Shown here: positions 1-11,888 of the stretch, piece by piece
Layout of the letters: every line of letters starts with the position of its first letter
Numbering within the stretch: position 1 is the stretch's first letter
Source of the DNA: Lantana camara
Lineage: Eukaryota > Streptophyta > Magnoliopsida > Lamiales > Verbenaceae
Assembly: GCA_037501455.1 (NCBI GenBank)
Contig: CM074865.1
Span: forward strand, 31,540,501 to 31,604,500
Direction: 5' to 3'
Length of the DNA: 64,000 nucleotides
Program-made: the position numbers and the translations under genes
Notes under the pieces: model-generated
Seen by the model: only the letters and a program-made list of their open reading frames with translations
Told to the model about the DNA's origin: nothing
Databases searched by the model: none

Positions 1-156
1 AAAAATCTATATGGAACAACCTCAGGGCTTTGTAGCACCGGGAACGGAAAATAAAGTGTGTAAGTTAGTCAAATCTCTGTATGGTCTGAAACAAGCACCA
101 AAACAGTGGCATCAGAAGTTTGGCACGGCTATCTTGAGTTTTGGATTCGAGTATTA
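1..156 (+). pseudogene. H0: Ty1/copia reverse transcriptase fragment (partial)
   Basis: An open frame through this stretch encodes the part of a copia reverse transcriptase that includes the conserved motif SLYGLKQAPKQW, preceded by MEQPQGF. This enzyme copies element RNA into DNA in the virus-like particle. There is no stop codon up to the point where the next element begins, so this piece is less decayed than the copia element F further right. It is cut on the left by the window edge and on the right by the LTR of element E, which interrupts the codons for FGFEYY. The motif is diagnostic for copia RT; the clade cannot be assigned from about 50 residues. Confidence 0.9.
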
Positions 157-3100
157 TGACGTCCTGAGTCTTCATACGTATAGGTATGACATCACGAGAG
201 TGTTACTTGCACTTTTAATTATTTAATTCATGCAATTATATGTTAATTTTAACGTTTATTTATTATTTGAAATTATATGAATTTGAAACGTTCTCGCTTC
301 TATGACTTCGTTTACAATCCGTTTATGCCCAAATTTAATTCTGATTTTAACTTGCTATGCATGATATATTTGAGTTTTGAACGTGTTTGTATGCTTGTTA
401 TATGTTTTCGAGTTTGTTTGTTAAGGTTTCGGATTTTATTTGTTTTAACGGGACTTAAAAGTGGGCTTAAGAGCATTTAGAGCACCTTCGGTTCTGGCCA
501 ACATAACTTGAGCTCGGGAATTCGGATTTGAATTCCATCACCAATGTTGGACTCATTTCGAAAATTCGGGTTCAATGGAACAAGCCTCATAATCTTCTAA
601 ACCCGTTTGGACCTCTGAAATTCCACCGAATTGAGTCGCGCCTATAGTACCACCTTAAACTAAATTGGACATATCTCACTCATTTCTCAACCAAATAATC
701 CCAAACTTGGACCCACATCTTTATAACTTATTCCACTTTCATCCCATACCATCTCCATTTCATGAACACATATTTATGTTCTTCATCTCCTTGTGGTCAT
801 TTTAAGCTATGAATGGTAGATTTTCATCCATGTTTGACAATGATATGAGATAATGAATGAATAGTTAGGGCTTTGTTAGAATTCTTGAATCTATGCTTCT
901 CTTTGAGTTATTTGTTGGATTGAAGTTTGTATGTTGATCATTTATGCCTCTTTATTGCATTTATGGAATTGAAATTCATGGTGGTTGAGGTATTAGTGAT
1001 ATGCCATTAGAGGAGCTTGAATTTCTTGAAGTTGAAGAAGCATGTATGATGAACCTTTGCCTTCCATCTCTTGAAAGTTTAATGTATGTGATTATGTGGA
1101 GAATTTGCTGCCATTTTCTTGTCTAATTTATGCCTTATATGTTGTGTATTTGCTACCTTGGTTGCTGCCATCCTTGCCCTGTTTTCCCACGCCAAGAGCT
1201 ACTGCTGTTGCTGTATTTGTTTCGCAAGGCAGAACTGCTGTTATTTTCCCGCGTACATGTTGTGCATTCGAATTATTGGAAAAAAATAGACACGGCCAGG
1301 TCCCAATTGAACTGAAACATAACAAGGTCGTGTCCTACTCTTGTTCTTGTTTTTTTAATTAAAATTTGTGTGACACGGCCGCGTCATGTGAGTGCAGCGG
1401 TGGTGGTTGTTTCTTCTTCTCGTTACCTATTCAAAAGAACTCCGATTGACCTAAATATTTAGCCACAAATACCTTTTGAAGTCTAGAACATTCTACAATT
1501 GGAATCACCTTAAAATTTGTTGTTTTTTGTGAGATATAATTGATCCATTTTGGCATCGCCACTTCACCGAAAATCTACTTTCGTTCCATTTCAAGCTTAC
1601 ACAATTTTCACATCTCTTTTAACCATGATTCAAGCCATATATCATTGGAAATATATGATTGTCTAGTTTCATATCCAACAAACAAAAATTAATTCAAACT
1701 TCTAGAACTCAAGATATTCCCATTTTTCTACAACTTACACATTTTCGAAAACTGTCAGCTTTTAGTCTCTTGACTTTAGTATGTGATTTCATTGATCTCT
1801 TTTGCCCCAAACTTGTATTTATGATGTTAATGACTTTTTTAATAATGCGTTATGATATTTTTATAAATATTATGGCTTGATTCTTGATGTGTAAACGTGA
1901 CTCTTATGCATAAATGTTTAAGTGCTACAATGTGACCTTGTTTGCAGTTATTGCATTCTTTATGTGTTTAATGAATTCCTTTCACCTCTAATTGATTCTT
2001 ATGCATTGTTAACATGTACTATAACCTATTGAACATTTAAAGAACGAACGATATGGAATGAACGAATGATAATGAATGAGCACGATCTATTTGTGTAATA
2101 AGTGAATAAATCATTTATGTGTCTAAGTGGCATTAATTGTGCACATGAACATCTTCATAGCACATTGTTATATCTTATGCATGTCATATCTTATTAATGC
2201 GTTTTCGTGCGTCATATATGGTTCATTTGGAGTCTTGAGTCTCACAAACGTACCGTGTTATCTTTTGTACAGTTTTCTCCAGGGCGGAGACCTGACGGGT
2301 TCATAGGCTGTCTTCAAGTCTTTCTTTACATTTTTTTTCTTGTTCGATAAGGTGAAGTCAGGTGGGTTTCTCTTCTATTAGATAACTCTAACCCGATATA
2401 TTCCAACGTGCAAGATTTCAGTCAAAGTATATATATATATATATCGAGTCTTAGAGTCAATGATTTCACGTTAAAACCCTTTTCTTTCAAATGAATCCTT
2501 ACCTAATGTTTTGGCGAGATCAGTGATCACAATGAATGGGGGCCTTGGGACTAAGTGTACGTGGCTATCCGGGGAAGCAAGGGCTCACGGTAAACCCCGT
2601 GCACTAGTTCCAACACAATGACGATGTTACCGACCCTCGCTAGGAGATTAGCGAGGAATGGGAATTGGGATTTTAGGGCTTCATGGACCCCTCTAGCCAT
2701 AATGAATGGGTGGACGGTGCTTTGGCCGAGTCCGTCCACTAACTGGAGGAAAAAGGTGTAATGGAGTATGCATGAATGAATGATTATGAACGAATGAATG
2801 AATGTTGTGTGATCACTAATGAATGAATGAATGGATAATGCACACACGAGGTGAAGGTTGGAGAATTCGCCCACTGGCCGGGCTCATGTAATGGCCTAAT
2901 GAACGAATAATAAAAATTTATTGTTGTAATCCCGCGTGTTATTTTCTTTGTTTTAACCAACTTGGGAAATATTTCAAAACCTCGCACGGGATTATAACTT
3001 ACATGCGTGTGTGTTTAAATTCCGAATTATTAATGTATAAGCCCTGTTTTATACCCACCAATCTCTTAAAGACTGGACCCGGTTTGTTTTAGTTTTTCTT

Positions 3101-3183
3101 GCAGGTTTTGGAGTGCTAGGCAGGGTTTCAAGCCCGTAGAGTCTTAGTATAGGCAATATGGCATCACGCGCTCGGTCTCTACA
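157..3183 (+). mobile_element. 5' LTR of gypsy-type element E
   Basis: This 3.03-kb LTR starts TGACGTCC, a worn form of the TGTAACGTCC start seen in related LTRs, and ends CTCTACA just before a primer-binding site. Its middle holds degenerate dyads of the GACACGG type (about 1287-1395). An AT microsatellite lies near 2428-2445. A pyrimidine-rich tract and TTGCAG acceptor end at 3104. Unlike its relatives, it seems to have lost the splice donor: the sequence runs from CATGAACA into CATATTTATG where G3 keeps the AAGGTAAGT donor. The 3' LTR lies outside the window. The likely target duplication is TATTA (152-156). Confidence 0.85.
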
Positions 3184-3226
3184 TCCTTAAGTGGTACAGA
3201 GCTCCAAGTTACAAAGCCGGAGTTCT
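3184..3226 (+). other. Primer-binding site and adjoining hairpin of element E
   Basis: TGGTACAGAGC at 3192-3202 is a one-base-deleted form of the initiator tRNA-Met primer site TGGTATCAGAGC, eight bases after the LTR end. The stretch 3198-3226 can fold with AGAGCTCC pairing to GGAGTTCT, one G-U pair included. The missing T suggests the element is no longer replication-competent. Confidence 0.8.
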
Positions 3227-4665
3227 CGTGTCGTGTTGGGTCAGTTTAGGTCGTACGGCATAGGAAGAACTTGTCAACGTGTGCATTGCATTGATTTTCA
3301 TTGTTAAGTGTCATGAATTGTTGGAAAATTACTTGTTATACGTGATTTACTTTTAATTTTGTTGCTTTATGTGATGCACTTTGCATTTAATATGCATTGG
3401 TTGATTTAAATATGTGCTATAAGCATATACTAATCCAAATACATCTACACTCGAGTTGAGTGTTTGCTTGTAGATTGTTTTCACGCTATCAAAGCTACTA
3501 TCAACTTCAACCACAAGTTCCTTTTATCAAACCAATGAAGAGATTATGGAGTCATCGGGATTTAGAAGTTAGGTGTTGAATCTTCATGGCTTACAAAATA
3601 TTATCAACGTAGGTACATCGTGGGGGCCCAAATCACTAACTTAAAGGATAGGCGAGACAATGGGAGAGGCGTGGAAACTTCTCATCATCAAATTATGGAG
3701 ATACTTAATGTAAGATCGAACCACTCAAAGCTCATCACCAAGACCTTCGAGGTTGAATTAATTGATTAAAATAGAAGGCAAAATTTGGGGAAGTTCAAGG
3801 ATAACATCCGGTTCGAATCTAGATCTAAGGCGTATCAAAAGCCTCCTAACTAAGAGGTATGGAATGGAGAGTGTCAATCATGTGGATTCATAACGGGGCC
3901 AAGTAAGGAAGTTTAATTGATGTAACAACTACCGTAAACTAACGAGTGGACATGAAGTCGAGATACAAAAAGGAGTTGAAGGAATTCGAGTTGTATCATC
4001 TTCTTGGAACTTCGGGAAACACCTTGATACCAGGAAGCAAATAAGAATTGGAAAGCATACCAATGACCGAACAAGGCTCAACCTTACAACTTATGTTCAC
4101 AGCATCAAGATCCGAGGCCAGGATGCCATGCCATGTTCATTGCATTCATGGCACGTACATCATACATTGCATTGATATATTTTGATTTTATTTTATGTAC
4201 TTTAACATTGTGTTGTTATCCGCGTTGCATGTTTTAATGTGAAATACGTGCTTTATAATATTGGCATTTTAACCCGACATGCATTATTTTAGTGTTTACT
4301 TGTTAAGATGCCTTCCCCGTGTGATACTTCAGCTACTACTTCAATCAAAGTTCTACCGAACCGAATTGAAGAAGAACATTTTGGAGATGGGGCTAAGACA
4401 TAAATGAAAATGGGGTTTCAGAGATTAAGAGTTGGAGTTGGCTTCGGTTGTTCGGATCGAACAAGAAAAGAGAATGGAATTCTGGACTTCAAGAAGATTA
4501 GAAGAGAATTTGGGAAAGCAAAGGATTCAGGATGTTATTTCAATCAATCACTTCAAAGTTAATGTCATACTCTGAACACATTTCCTAACTAGAATTGCTA
4601 GTTTCAAGTAGATCAAGAATTCGATTGTGAGATGATAGATAGAGTTCGACCTGGGAAGGCAAAAT

Positions 4666-4686
4666 TCTTAAGGGGGAGAGCACGAC
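4666..4686 (+). other. Internal polypurine motif of element E
   Basis: TTAAGGGGGAGAGCACGACC lies about 1.48 kb after the primer site. The start resembles the polypurine tract that precedes the 3' LTR of element C, but here no LTR follows. Element B carries the same motif at an equal distance from its primer site. Confidence 0.55.
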
Positions 4687-5165
4687 CTAGAGATAAACTT
4701 GAATTTAAGGTTGTGCTCGAAAAAGTATTTTAGTAGGAACAAGGGAAATGCAAACCATGGGAGACGTGACAGCCCTGACGAAGGTGATAGGAAAAGAATA
4801 AGATGGTCTTATCAGTTAAACCGTCAAGGTGAAAGTTAAGCCACTAGGTTCGGATTGAAGATTGCTACGGGGTATTGAAGAGATTGGTTCATGGGCATTC
4901 ATATGTACGGAATTCAAATACCGAAGATGATGGTATTATCAGGAAACTTCTGATGGACCTTTAAATTAGTTTTGAGGAAGGGAAGCTTGATCAAGTTATC
5001 ACATTTAAAGATGATGTTAATGAATTCCAGTTAACCAAGACTTCAACAAGGAACTAAACTAGGTTATTTAAGAGAAATTATGCATTCACTGTCCTAGGGA
5101 TACTAAGATGGAGTTACCGCTCGATTCGTTGTCACTTCTTTTTACTATGCTTCCTTAGCAACTAC

Positions 5166-5284
5166 TGTGGGGAATAGTACCCTAGAAAGCCGATTCGTCG
5201 TAATCTGCTTTAGGACTTTCCTTATGTCACAGACAATATTTGAATAATACACGATTGATTATTATCATAGGCAAACACTTCTTT
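5166..5284 (+). mobile_element. F 5' LTR, first segment
   Basis: These 119 bases match the start of the 3' LTR at 24784-24903. About 780 bases that follow in the 3' LTR are missing here. Homology resumes at 11298 on the far side of G1, so the missing block was lost together with the left end of G1. Confidence 0.9.
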
Positions 5285-7621
5285 AGCGTGGAAGCAAAAA
5301 AACCAACAACAACAATTAGCGGAAGCAATTGAATCAACATGCAGAACAGGTGACGGGTTCAACTAACATAGATACCTAGTCCCGAATATCAATCCATAAT
5401 CCAGCATAATAAAACAGCATAAGTATCATCAATTATCCAACATCATCCAAATACTAGCATACTAACCGCACACGGGTTCAAGTCTAAGTAAAGCATAAAA
5501 CATAATCTCCAAGTGTGAAACATAAATACATAACATAAGCAGAGTATGAGACAAATGCATCCTAACACCACTAGACTGACAAGTGTGACTCAGAAGACTC
5601 ACTTCCGCCTAGCTCAAGCCAAAAGAACCTGCAACTAAAAGATAAAATGAGGGGTCAGTCAACTGACAGAGTGAGGGGGCTAACGCACACCCACACACTA
5701 AATATAGATAGAGCATAGCACATAACAGAAGGGTGGACTCATGAACCGGGTATAAGGGTTTACATACCAAAACATTTGAAAACAAACTTATATTTATACT
5801 TAGAAAGTATTTTCAAAAACCTTATTCCAATTCATGAATCCCATAACAGATCATAACATATGCTCGGCGAGTACGAGCTTCCAACCTTTACTCCTCATAT
5901 CAGAACAAAACAGAAATACAGAATTAAATCCAGCCTCAACTCCGGTGATGGAAGAGCCTCGCGTTGGCCCTAACCATCCAGAACAAACATATCACAAGGG
6001 GTTGAGAAACTACAAGTGTCCTCCCCGGCTTTTTACACCGAAGGCTCAAAGTATCATGCCTCCCCTATCTCCCTGAGTCGCACAATGATACTTCAAATGG
6101 AGACTATGCACAGGCCGAGCCCCGACGGCCCTAACCGTCCCGGGGATTCCTTACCCATAGCTCCTCGGATCCATAAACAAACAGACAGATAGATGCCAAT
6201 ATTTTATGGCCAACTCGCTACAGAAATATAACATATCATAATTTTCCAAAATAGCTTACATCTACCTTATTACTTAATTTCCAAAAACCAAGGATGGTCT
6301 ACAAGGCCATAATCATATCATATCCAACACATATCTAATTGTATATAGTATATAACTGCATTCAAGGATTGAAATCATCATATTAAGGTCATAGGTCGCT
6401 TAACTATACAAAAATCCTAAACCTCACCTTGTGCTTGAAGAAAAGTGAGTGGAAACCGGACACCACTAAGCCTCGGGCTCACCGCTACCAAAGTCCTCTG
6501 TAACAAGCAAACATACAAAAAGCCCAAGACTTAGACTCTATATGAACCAACTAAGACGCACAGCAACATATAATCAAGTATGAAATGCATCATGGAATGA
6601 TATGTATCACATAGGTCAAGTAGCATAACATAAGACAAGTACTCATACGAATTTATTCAATTAAATGAAGTACTATCATCTAAGAATGCAATTGAAGTCA
6701 TATCATAACATATAATTTATATAACGATTCAAAAGAATCAAGTAAACACGAAAAGGCATGCATAAAAGTGTCACAGTAGCCTGGGAATGGCCATTCCCAT
6801 GCATAACATAGCATGGGAACGATCCTTCCCAAAACCACTGTAACGTCCCACTCGTCCGGCCATTCCAGGTACGCTTTTACGAGAGAGTTCTTTGCGCTTT
6901 TAATTATTTAATTATGCGATTATGTGTTATTTTAATGCCAATGTGATTATTTGTAATTAATTGTAAATTATTTGTTTAACTTATAACTTGGGTTTTACGT
7001 TTATGTACGCGTGTCTTGTAATTTGCTCCATACGTGCCCGAATTTAATTCTGTTTCTTGTGAATTTTTGATATATGTGAACTACGTAAGTTATGAATGTG
7101 ATTATGTGCTCGTTGTATGTTTTGGAGTTCATTTGTTGTGGTTTTTGACCGTCGGTACTTGACGGGGCTTTTAAGGGACCTAAAGGAGCTAACTCGTTTC
7201 AGCACACCTTGGGTTCCGGAAGGCGTAACTTGAGATCGGGAATTCAAATTTGAATTCCGGAAGTGGCGTAGGACTCATAATGAAGAATGGAAGATAGAAA
7301 AATTGGCCTCACATTTTTCTAAGCCCGTTTGATACTTCGATTTTTGCCCAAAACGCACCCATTGTGACATATTCACCACACTTGCCCGTTTTGCTCATAA
7401 CCGACCCGTTTCTTATCCGAATCGACCCGTTTTTTAGCTCATGTGACCCTTATTCAACACTCTATCCATCCATACCTCTCTAATTTCGGACCACCAGCCA
7501 AGGAAAGCAAGAAAGGGCAGAAAACGAGAGGAAAAAGGAAGAAAAGAGAAGAGGAGCTGGCACTATTCACAACTTGGAGTTTCTTGCTCATTAAACCTCT
7601 GATTCGCCTCAAATTCGAAAG

Positions 7622-9778
7622 GTGAGTACATATTTGTGATCTCCATCTCGTTAGCTTTCTTTTGCATATGATTTTGTCCATTTTCTTGAAGTTTAGTGCA
7701 TGTTATGATCATTGATATGAATAGTTAGGTTATAAGAGTGATTTGATGAGTTCTTCCATTTCTTAGGGGCATTTCTTGAATTAATGAGTGTTATGTGATC
7801 TACATGACTTGTATAATTCATTTCTAAGCTTGAATTTTGATGAACTCCATGAAAGCTTGATGAATGATTGAATTTGTGCATCTCTTGCCTTCATTCTTGT
7901 TGCTCCTTTGTCTGTTCGTGTTTGGTGGTTGTTGTGTGATGTTTTTGCTAGTGTTTCCTTGTCTGTTGGCTGCCTTTAGTGCTGTGTACGAGCCCTTGCT
8001 GCTGCTACCATGGAAATGAAGGAACAGAGCTGCTGCTGCGCGAGGAAGATGATGATTTGCGCTCGTTAACGGGCGTTAACCCGTGGAAGCTTTGTGGGGG
8101 TAACGCCCCACGGGTTAACACCCGTTACCCCCATAGCTGCTAGAGACCTTTGCCTCCTGACCTTGTTAACGGGGGTTAACCCCTTTTGCCTTGGGTTTGT
8201 TAACCCCCATTACCCCCTCTCTTTTGATGTGTGTTTCGTGTGTTATGTTTGTTTTGTTTCCGGTTTTATTTCGTTCGTTTCTTGCTTCGTTTATGTTAGT
8301 ATATGATATGTTTAATTAATTATTTTAATTTTATGGCCTTGTTTAATTAGTGTAAATGTGACGTACGTGCATGAACATTTAATTGCCCCGTGTGAAGCTT
8401 TCTTGCATTCTTTTGCCTTGTTTATGTAATTCAAACATATGAGTGCTTGTTATATGTTATAATATGACATGTTATGATTCTTATATTCAATTTATGTAGT
8501 AATTCGATGCTCTTACGTGTAATAGATGACTTGATAGCTCTAGTTGCTCTCTAACGTACGTGTTTGATTGAATACCTTATTTCTTTGCCTCATGCGATAT
8601 CTCTTTGATTCTTTTATGATATGAATGATTTGTTAACGCATTATATAACGTGTTTTGTGTATTGCATGAAGTTTGTGAACTTGTTTGACGTGAAATATGT
8701 GAATTATGATTTGATATGATCTAATATGAACTCATGTGATCTAAGTGCTAATTCATCTCAATCTTTACGCATCATTAGCATCCATATGCATAGGCCACGA
8801 GTCTATTTGGTTTTAGGTTTGCCCCATGGTTGAAGAGGTGGTCTCTTAGAAGGGTTTGAGTTTGTTTTGTCGGTTTGGTCGGCAAGGTGAGGTTTCTTTC
8901 TTTTAGTTATCACGACCTACAACCCTAATTGTGTTTTAAGCCCGCATGTGACCTATCTATACGTATATGCATATAGATACATGTTTGATATGCATTTTTT
9001 AGGAATTGGCCCTTTTGTTATAAAACATTTGAAAAATGCTTTTATGTATAAGTAAGCTATATTTTCGTTCCTTTGTTTGAAAAAGGGTTGGGGTATGTGT
9101 GTGATAAGCTTCAGCGAGATTGGCTTTGAAAGATAAGCCTTTTTATAAGCGTGATAAATGTGCGTGATTTTTGTGTTGGGCCCCGGAGTTTTGTACAAAG
9201 GAGCCCCGGGACGGCGTCGGGCCGTCGAGTTACTCCCGAGTATGGTCTCCACTTCGATAGGATCAACCCGAAACCCACTAGGAGGTTAGTGGGGGACAGA
9301 ATCCTTGGGCGTGAGTGTCATGAAACTCACGACCCTGACGTATAAGCGTGATAGATGTGAAGGGTGGCCACCCTTCCATGCCCCGGAGAAGAGGTATGTG
9401 TATGTGTTTGCTTTATGCCTTCGTTTGTGTTAAGTTCGGAGTTTTGCGTTGTGAAGGAGGATGGTTGTGCACTCGTACTCGCCGAGTGGTGCGTGTGTGT
9501 TTTGCTTTCGCCTATGGTTCTTGGAACGGGAGCAGATTTTCAATTAGTAAAATTGGTTGATTTTCGCCTTCGGCCCTAAACCTTTTCTATATATATATTA
9601 TCACGTGTTAAAATGTTTTGGATTGCAAAAACCACGCCTGGTTCATGAACACTCTATGTTTTGTATATGCTATGCTCTATATTTATGTACGGGTGCGTGT
9701 GTTAGCCCCCTCACCAATCTTTAGGACTGACCCCTCTTTGTTGTTTTCTTTTCCCACTTTGTTTTTTTGAGTTTGCAG
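7622..9778 (+). other. Predicted intron inside the G1n LTR
   Basis: Donor AAAG|GTGAGT, GACTGACCCC about 55 bases before the acceptor, and a T-rich tract ending in TTTGCAG|GTG. The exon-like stretch before the donor is purine-rich. Length 2,157 bp. Confidence 0.5.
8066..8215. repeat. Dyad cluster in the G1n LTR
   Basis: Variants of GTTAACGGGNGTTAAC occur several times, mixed with the inverse form GGGGTTAAC/GTTAACCCC. It lies 445 bases after the donor, the same place as the clusters of the other families. Confidence 0.8.
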
Positions 9779-11297
9779 GTGCAGGTCTTCGGTTCGTGCT
9801 AGGCGGTGGTCTTTGACTTTGAGTCATTCGAGTTTGTTAGAGGAGTCTTTTGCATCCTTGCATCTTTACTTTCCATTTTTGGTACTATGTATAAATATGG
9901 TACTACGTATAAATATGTATAAGTATGGTACTATGTGTAAGCTTTGTATGAATTATGATTCATTTGGCCTTGGATAGGCATAACATGTATAATTTGTATT
10001 AATGTTGGCAAATATGCTTCTTCATTTGCTTTTGTTTCTTTACGCACTCTAAATAAGGGTTTAGACCGCCTAGCTAGCGTGTGGGTTTCTGTTTGTCTCC
10101 GTTCGCCGTAGCTTGGTGCGGGTGCGGAGTTTCCATTTCGTTACTCACATTGGGCTATGGGGCGGGGGGATGTGGTGCCCTTCGCTCCGGGGTGTTACAT
10201 CCCTAAAACCACCCTAGCGAAGCTGGGAACAGCCGTTCCCAGCACAAGGCATAAATGGGACCAGTCCTTCCCATTTTCGATGATGACATTAGCCCTAGAC
10301 GGGAAGGGCCGTCCCGGCCTCAAGGCCAAAGTGGGAACGGCCGTTCCGGCCAAATCTGGGCGTCTGTCTAGTGCAAAAACAAGCAAGCTACGGGAAGAAC
10401 ATTTCAAAGGCCAAAAATGGCGGATTTCACCCAAAACAACCGTCAAAATTCCACGAAATTCATACATATGATCACATAAATCATGCTTAGCATATATTCA
10501 AGCTCAAGAACTCATGGAACCATCAATCAAGGCATAATCATCAAGTTGGGTCAAGAGTTCATATTTCACAATATCTCATCAAATCATCTCATCTAATCAG
10601 TTTCATGCTAAGATTCAAAGATAGAAATGAAATTCACACCAAGAGAAATTCGTTTCTTACCTTAGCTCTTGAAATGATGAAGAAACGAGAGATATATGAG
10701 CTCTTGAAAGTGTGAGAAAGCCTTAGATCTTCATCCTTCTTTGAAGCTCTCCATGGATGATATGTCTTGTGTGAAATGAAGTTTGAAATGAAGCTAGGTT
10801 AGGGTTTCCAAGATATAATATTAAAGCTAAAGGCTTTATTAGGATTTGGGCTCAAATAAATGACTTCCGACCCAATAGGTCAAAACTAAAAGGTTTAAGG
10901 TCCAAACGACTTCCGAAAAATATGAAATCAATTCCATTGGATCCAAATCACCGAATCGAGTCCAATGGTGGTGTCAGAATTCGAATTCGAATTCCCGAGC
11001 TCATATCTGTTCCAAACGCACCCAAAGTTACCTAATTTAAATTAGGCTCAAAACTTCCAAAAATTGCAAATAGGCCCAAGTCCTATTTTAAAATCAACTC
11101 CAACATTTACATTAAATTCATTCAAGTTATAAATCATGTCAATTCATAAAATTCTAAATATGCACTTAAATCAATTTAAATCACATAAACATCATAGTTA
11201 GAAATTAGACACATACTAAAGATGTAAATCACGTAAATGCATAAATAAACACTCTCGTGACTTCATACCTGTATGGACTATCGGACGGGACGTCACA

Positions 11298-11888
11298 GAT
11301 CTTACCTCACAGATGTCATTGACTAAGAGATTCTTTCGAATATATCTTCATTGTTCTGGTAGGGGTCACACACCTGCTGCTAGACTATGGTTGTGTGATC
11401 TGCGAACTAATAAAGCGTATTAGTCTTACTGCTAACTGAAAATGAACCTAGGGGGTCACACACAAATGCCAGATTCAAAGGGTATTGAATGAAAGATCAA
11501 ATAGTTGATCGAAACGAGACCACACGTGTAATGTACATGTATGGCACGTGAGCTCGAGTTGGGCGTATGGTCCGATTGAGAAATTGGACCATATGTTAAT
11601 TAATTGGAGAATTAATTATAAAGTCCAAGTATAATTAATTAAGAGAATTAATTATAAATCCCTAATATAATTAATTAGGAGAATTAATTATAAAGCCAAA
11701 TAAAATTAATTAGAGAATTAATTTTAGCTCGTTAGAATTAATTAGAGAATTAGTTCTAAAACCCTACATGGAATTAAGTAGAGAATTAATTCTAAGTGTT
11801 TAAGTATTTAATTATTTAGTTATTCTAATTTGATTAGAATAAATAAATAAATAAATATTAAATATGTTCTATTTATTATTCTAGTAAA
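11298..11888 (+). mobile_element. F 5' LTR, second segment with AT-rich tandem repeats
   Basis: The first 60 bases match the 3' LTR at 25683-25750. Between about 11594 and 11800 the sequence repeats an imperfect 30-40 bp unit centred on AATTAATTAGAGAATTAATT, at least six times. The last five bases, GTAAA, are the left copy of the target duplication of G2. Confidence 0.85.
11594..11800. repeat. Imperfect AT-rich tandem repeat in the F LTR
   Basis: Each unit holds an inverted pair of AATTAATT around GAGA or AGAG, followed by TATAAA or similar and a short variable spacer. It lies upstream of the TATA box at 14724 once G2 is removed, so it falls in the U3 promoter region of F. An enhancer-like role is possible but only inferred from position. 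Confidence 0.7.

Larger units (their letters stand above)
3184..5165 (+). mobile_element. Interior of element E (LARD-like, no intact coding sequence)
   Basis: The first 120 bases closely resemble the leaders of elements A and B. After them I see no open frame of useful length and no Gag, protease, RT or integrase motif. Similarity to the minus-strand interiors of A and B persists in patches, for example near 3540-3600 and around the purine motif at 4668-4680. This suggests E belongs to the same non-autonomous group. The copia LTR of F interrupts it at 5166, and the rest lies beyond the window. Some of this could be fully decayed gag. Confidence 0.65.
6839..10199 (+). mobile_element. G1n: solo-like gypsy LTR nested in G1
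   Basis: It starts TGTAACGTCCC and ends GGGTGTTACA, 3,361 bp. It keeps all the group landmarks: purine-rich exon-like stretch 7500-7621, donor AAAG|GTGAGT at 7622, dyads built on GTTAACGGG (8066-8210), branch-point-like GACTGAC near 9725, and a pyrimidine tract with TTGCAG ending 9778. The flanks are odd. The left flank ends TCCCAAAACCAC and the right flank begins TCCCTAAAACCAC, a near-perfect 12/13-bp repeat rather than a simple 5-bp duplication. No interior is present. Confidence 0.85.
5285..11297 (-). mobile_element. G1: truncated gypsy LTR, minus orientation, containing G1n
   Basis: The right end, CGTCACA at 11297, is the reverse complement of the TGTGACGTCC start seen in this group. The first part expected at the left (TGTAGCACC and roughly 180 bases) is missing. 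The two segments, 5285-6838 and 10200-11297, total about 2.65 kb. On the minus strand there is a donor AAG|GTAAG at 10660 and an acceptor TTGCAG at 5629. Dyads of the GGGAACGG type lie on both sides of G1n (6783-6838 and 10222-10350), including a perfect 16-bp palindrome, GGGAATGGCCATTCCC. It belongs with the C/G2 subgroup. No coding capacity was seen. Confidence 0.82.

Noticed and set aside
2551..2987. Minus-strand frames of 107 and 67 residues in the E LTR
   Set aside because: They read through AATGAATG repeats in the LTR, giving low-complexity HSFI-type peptides.
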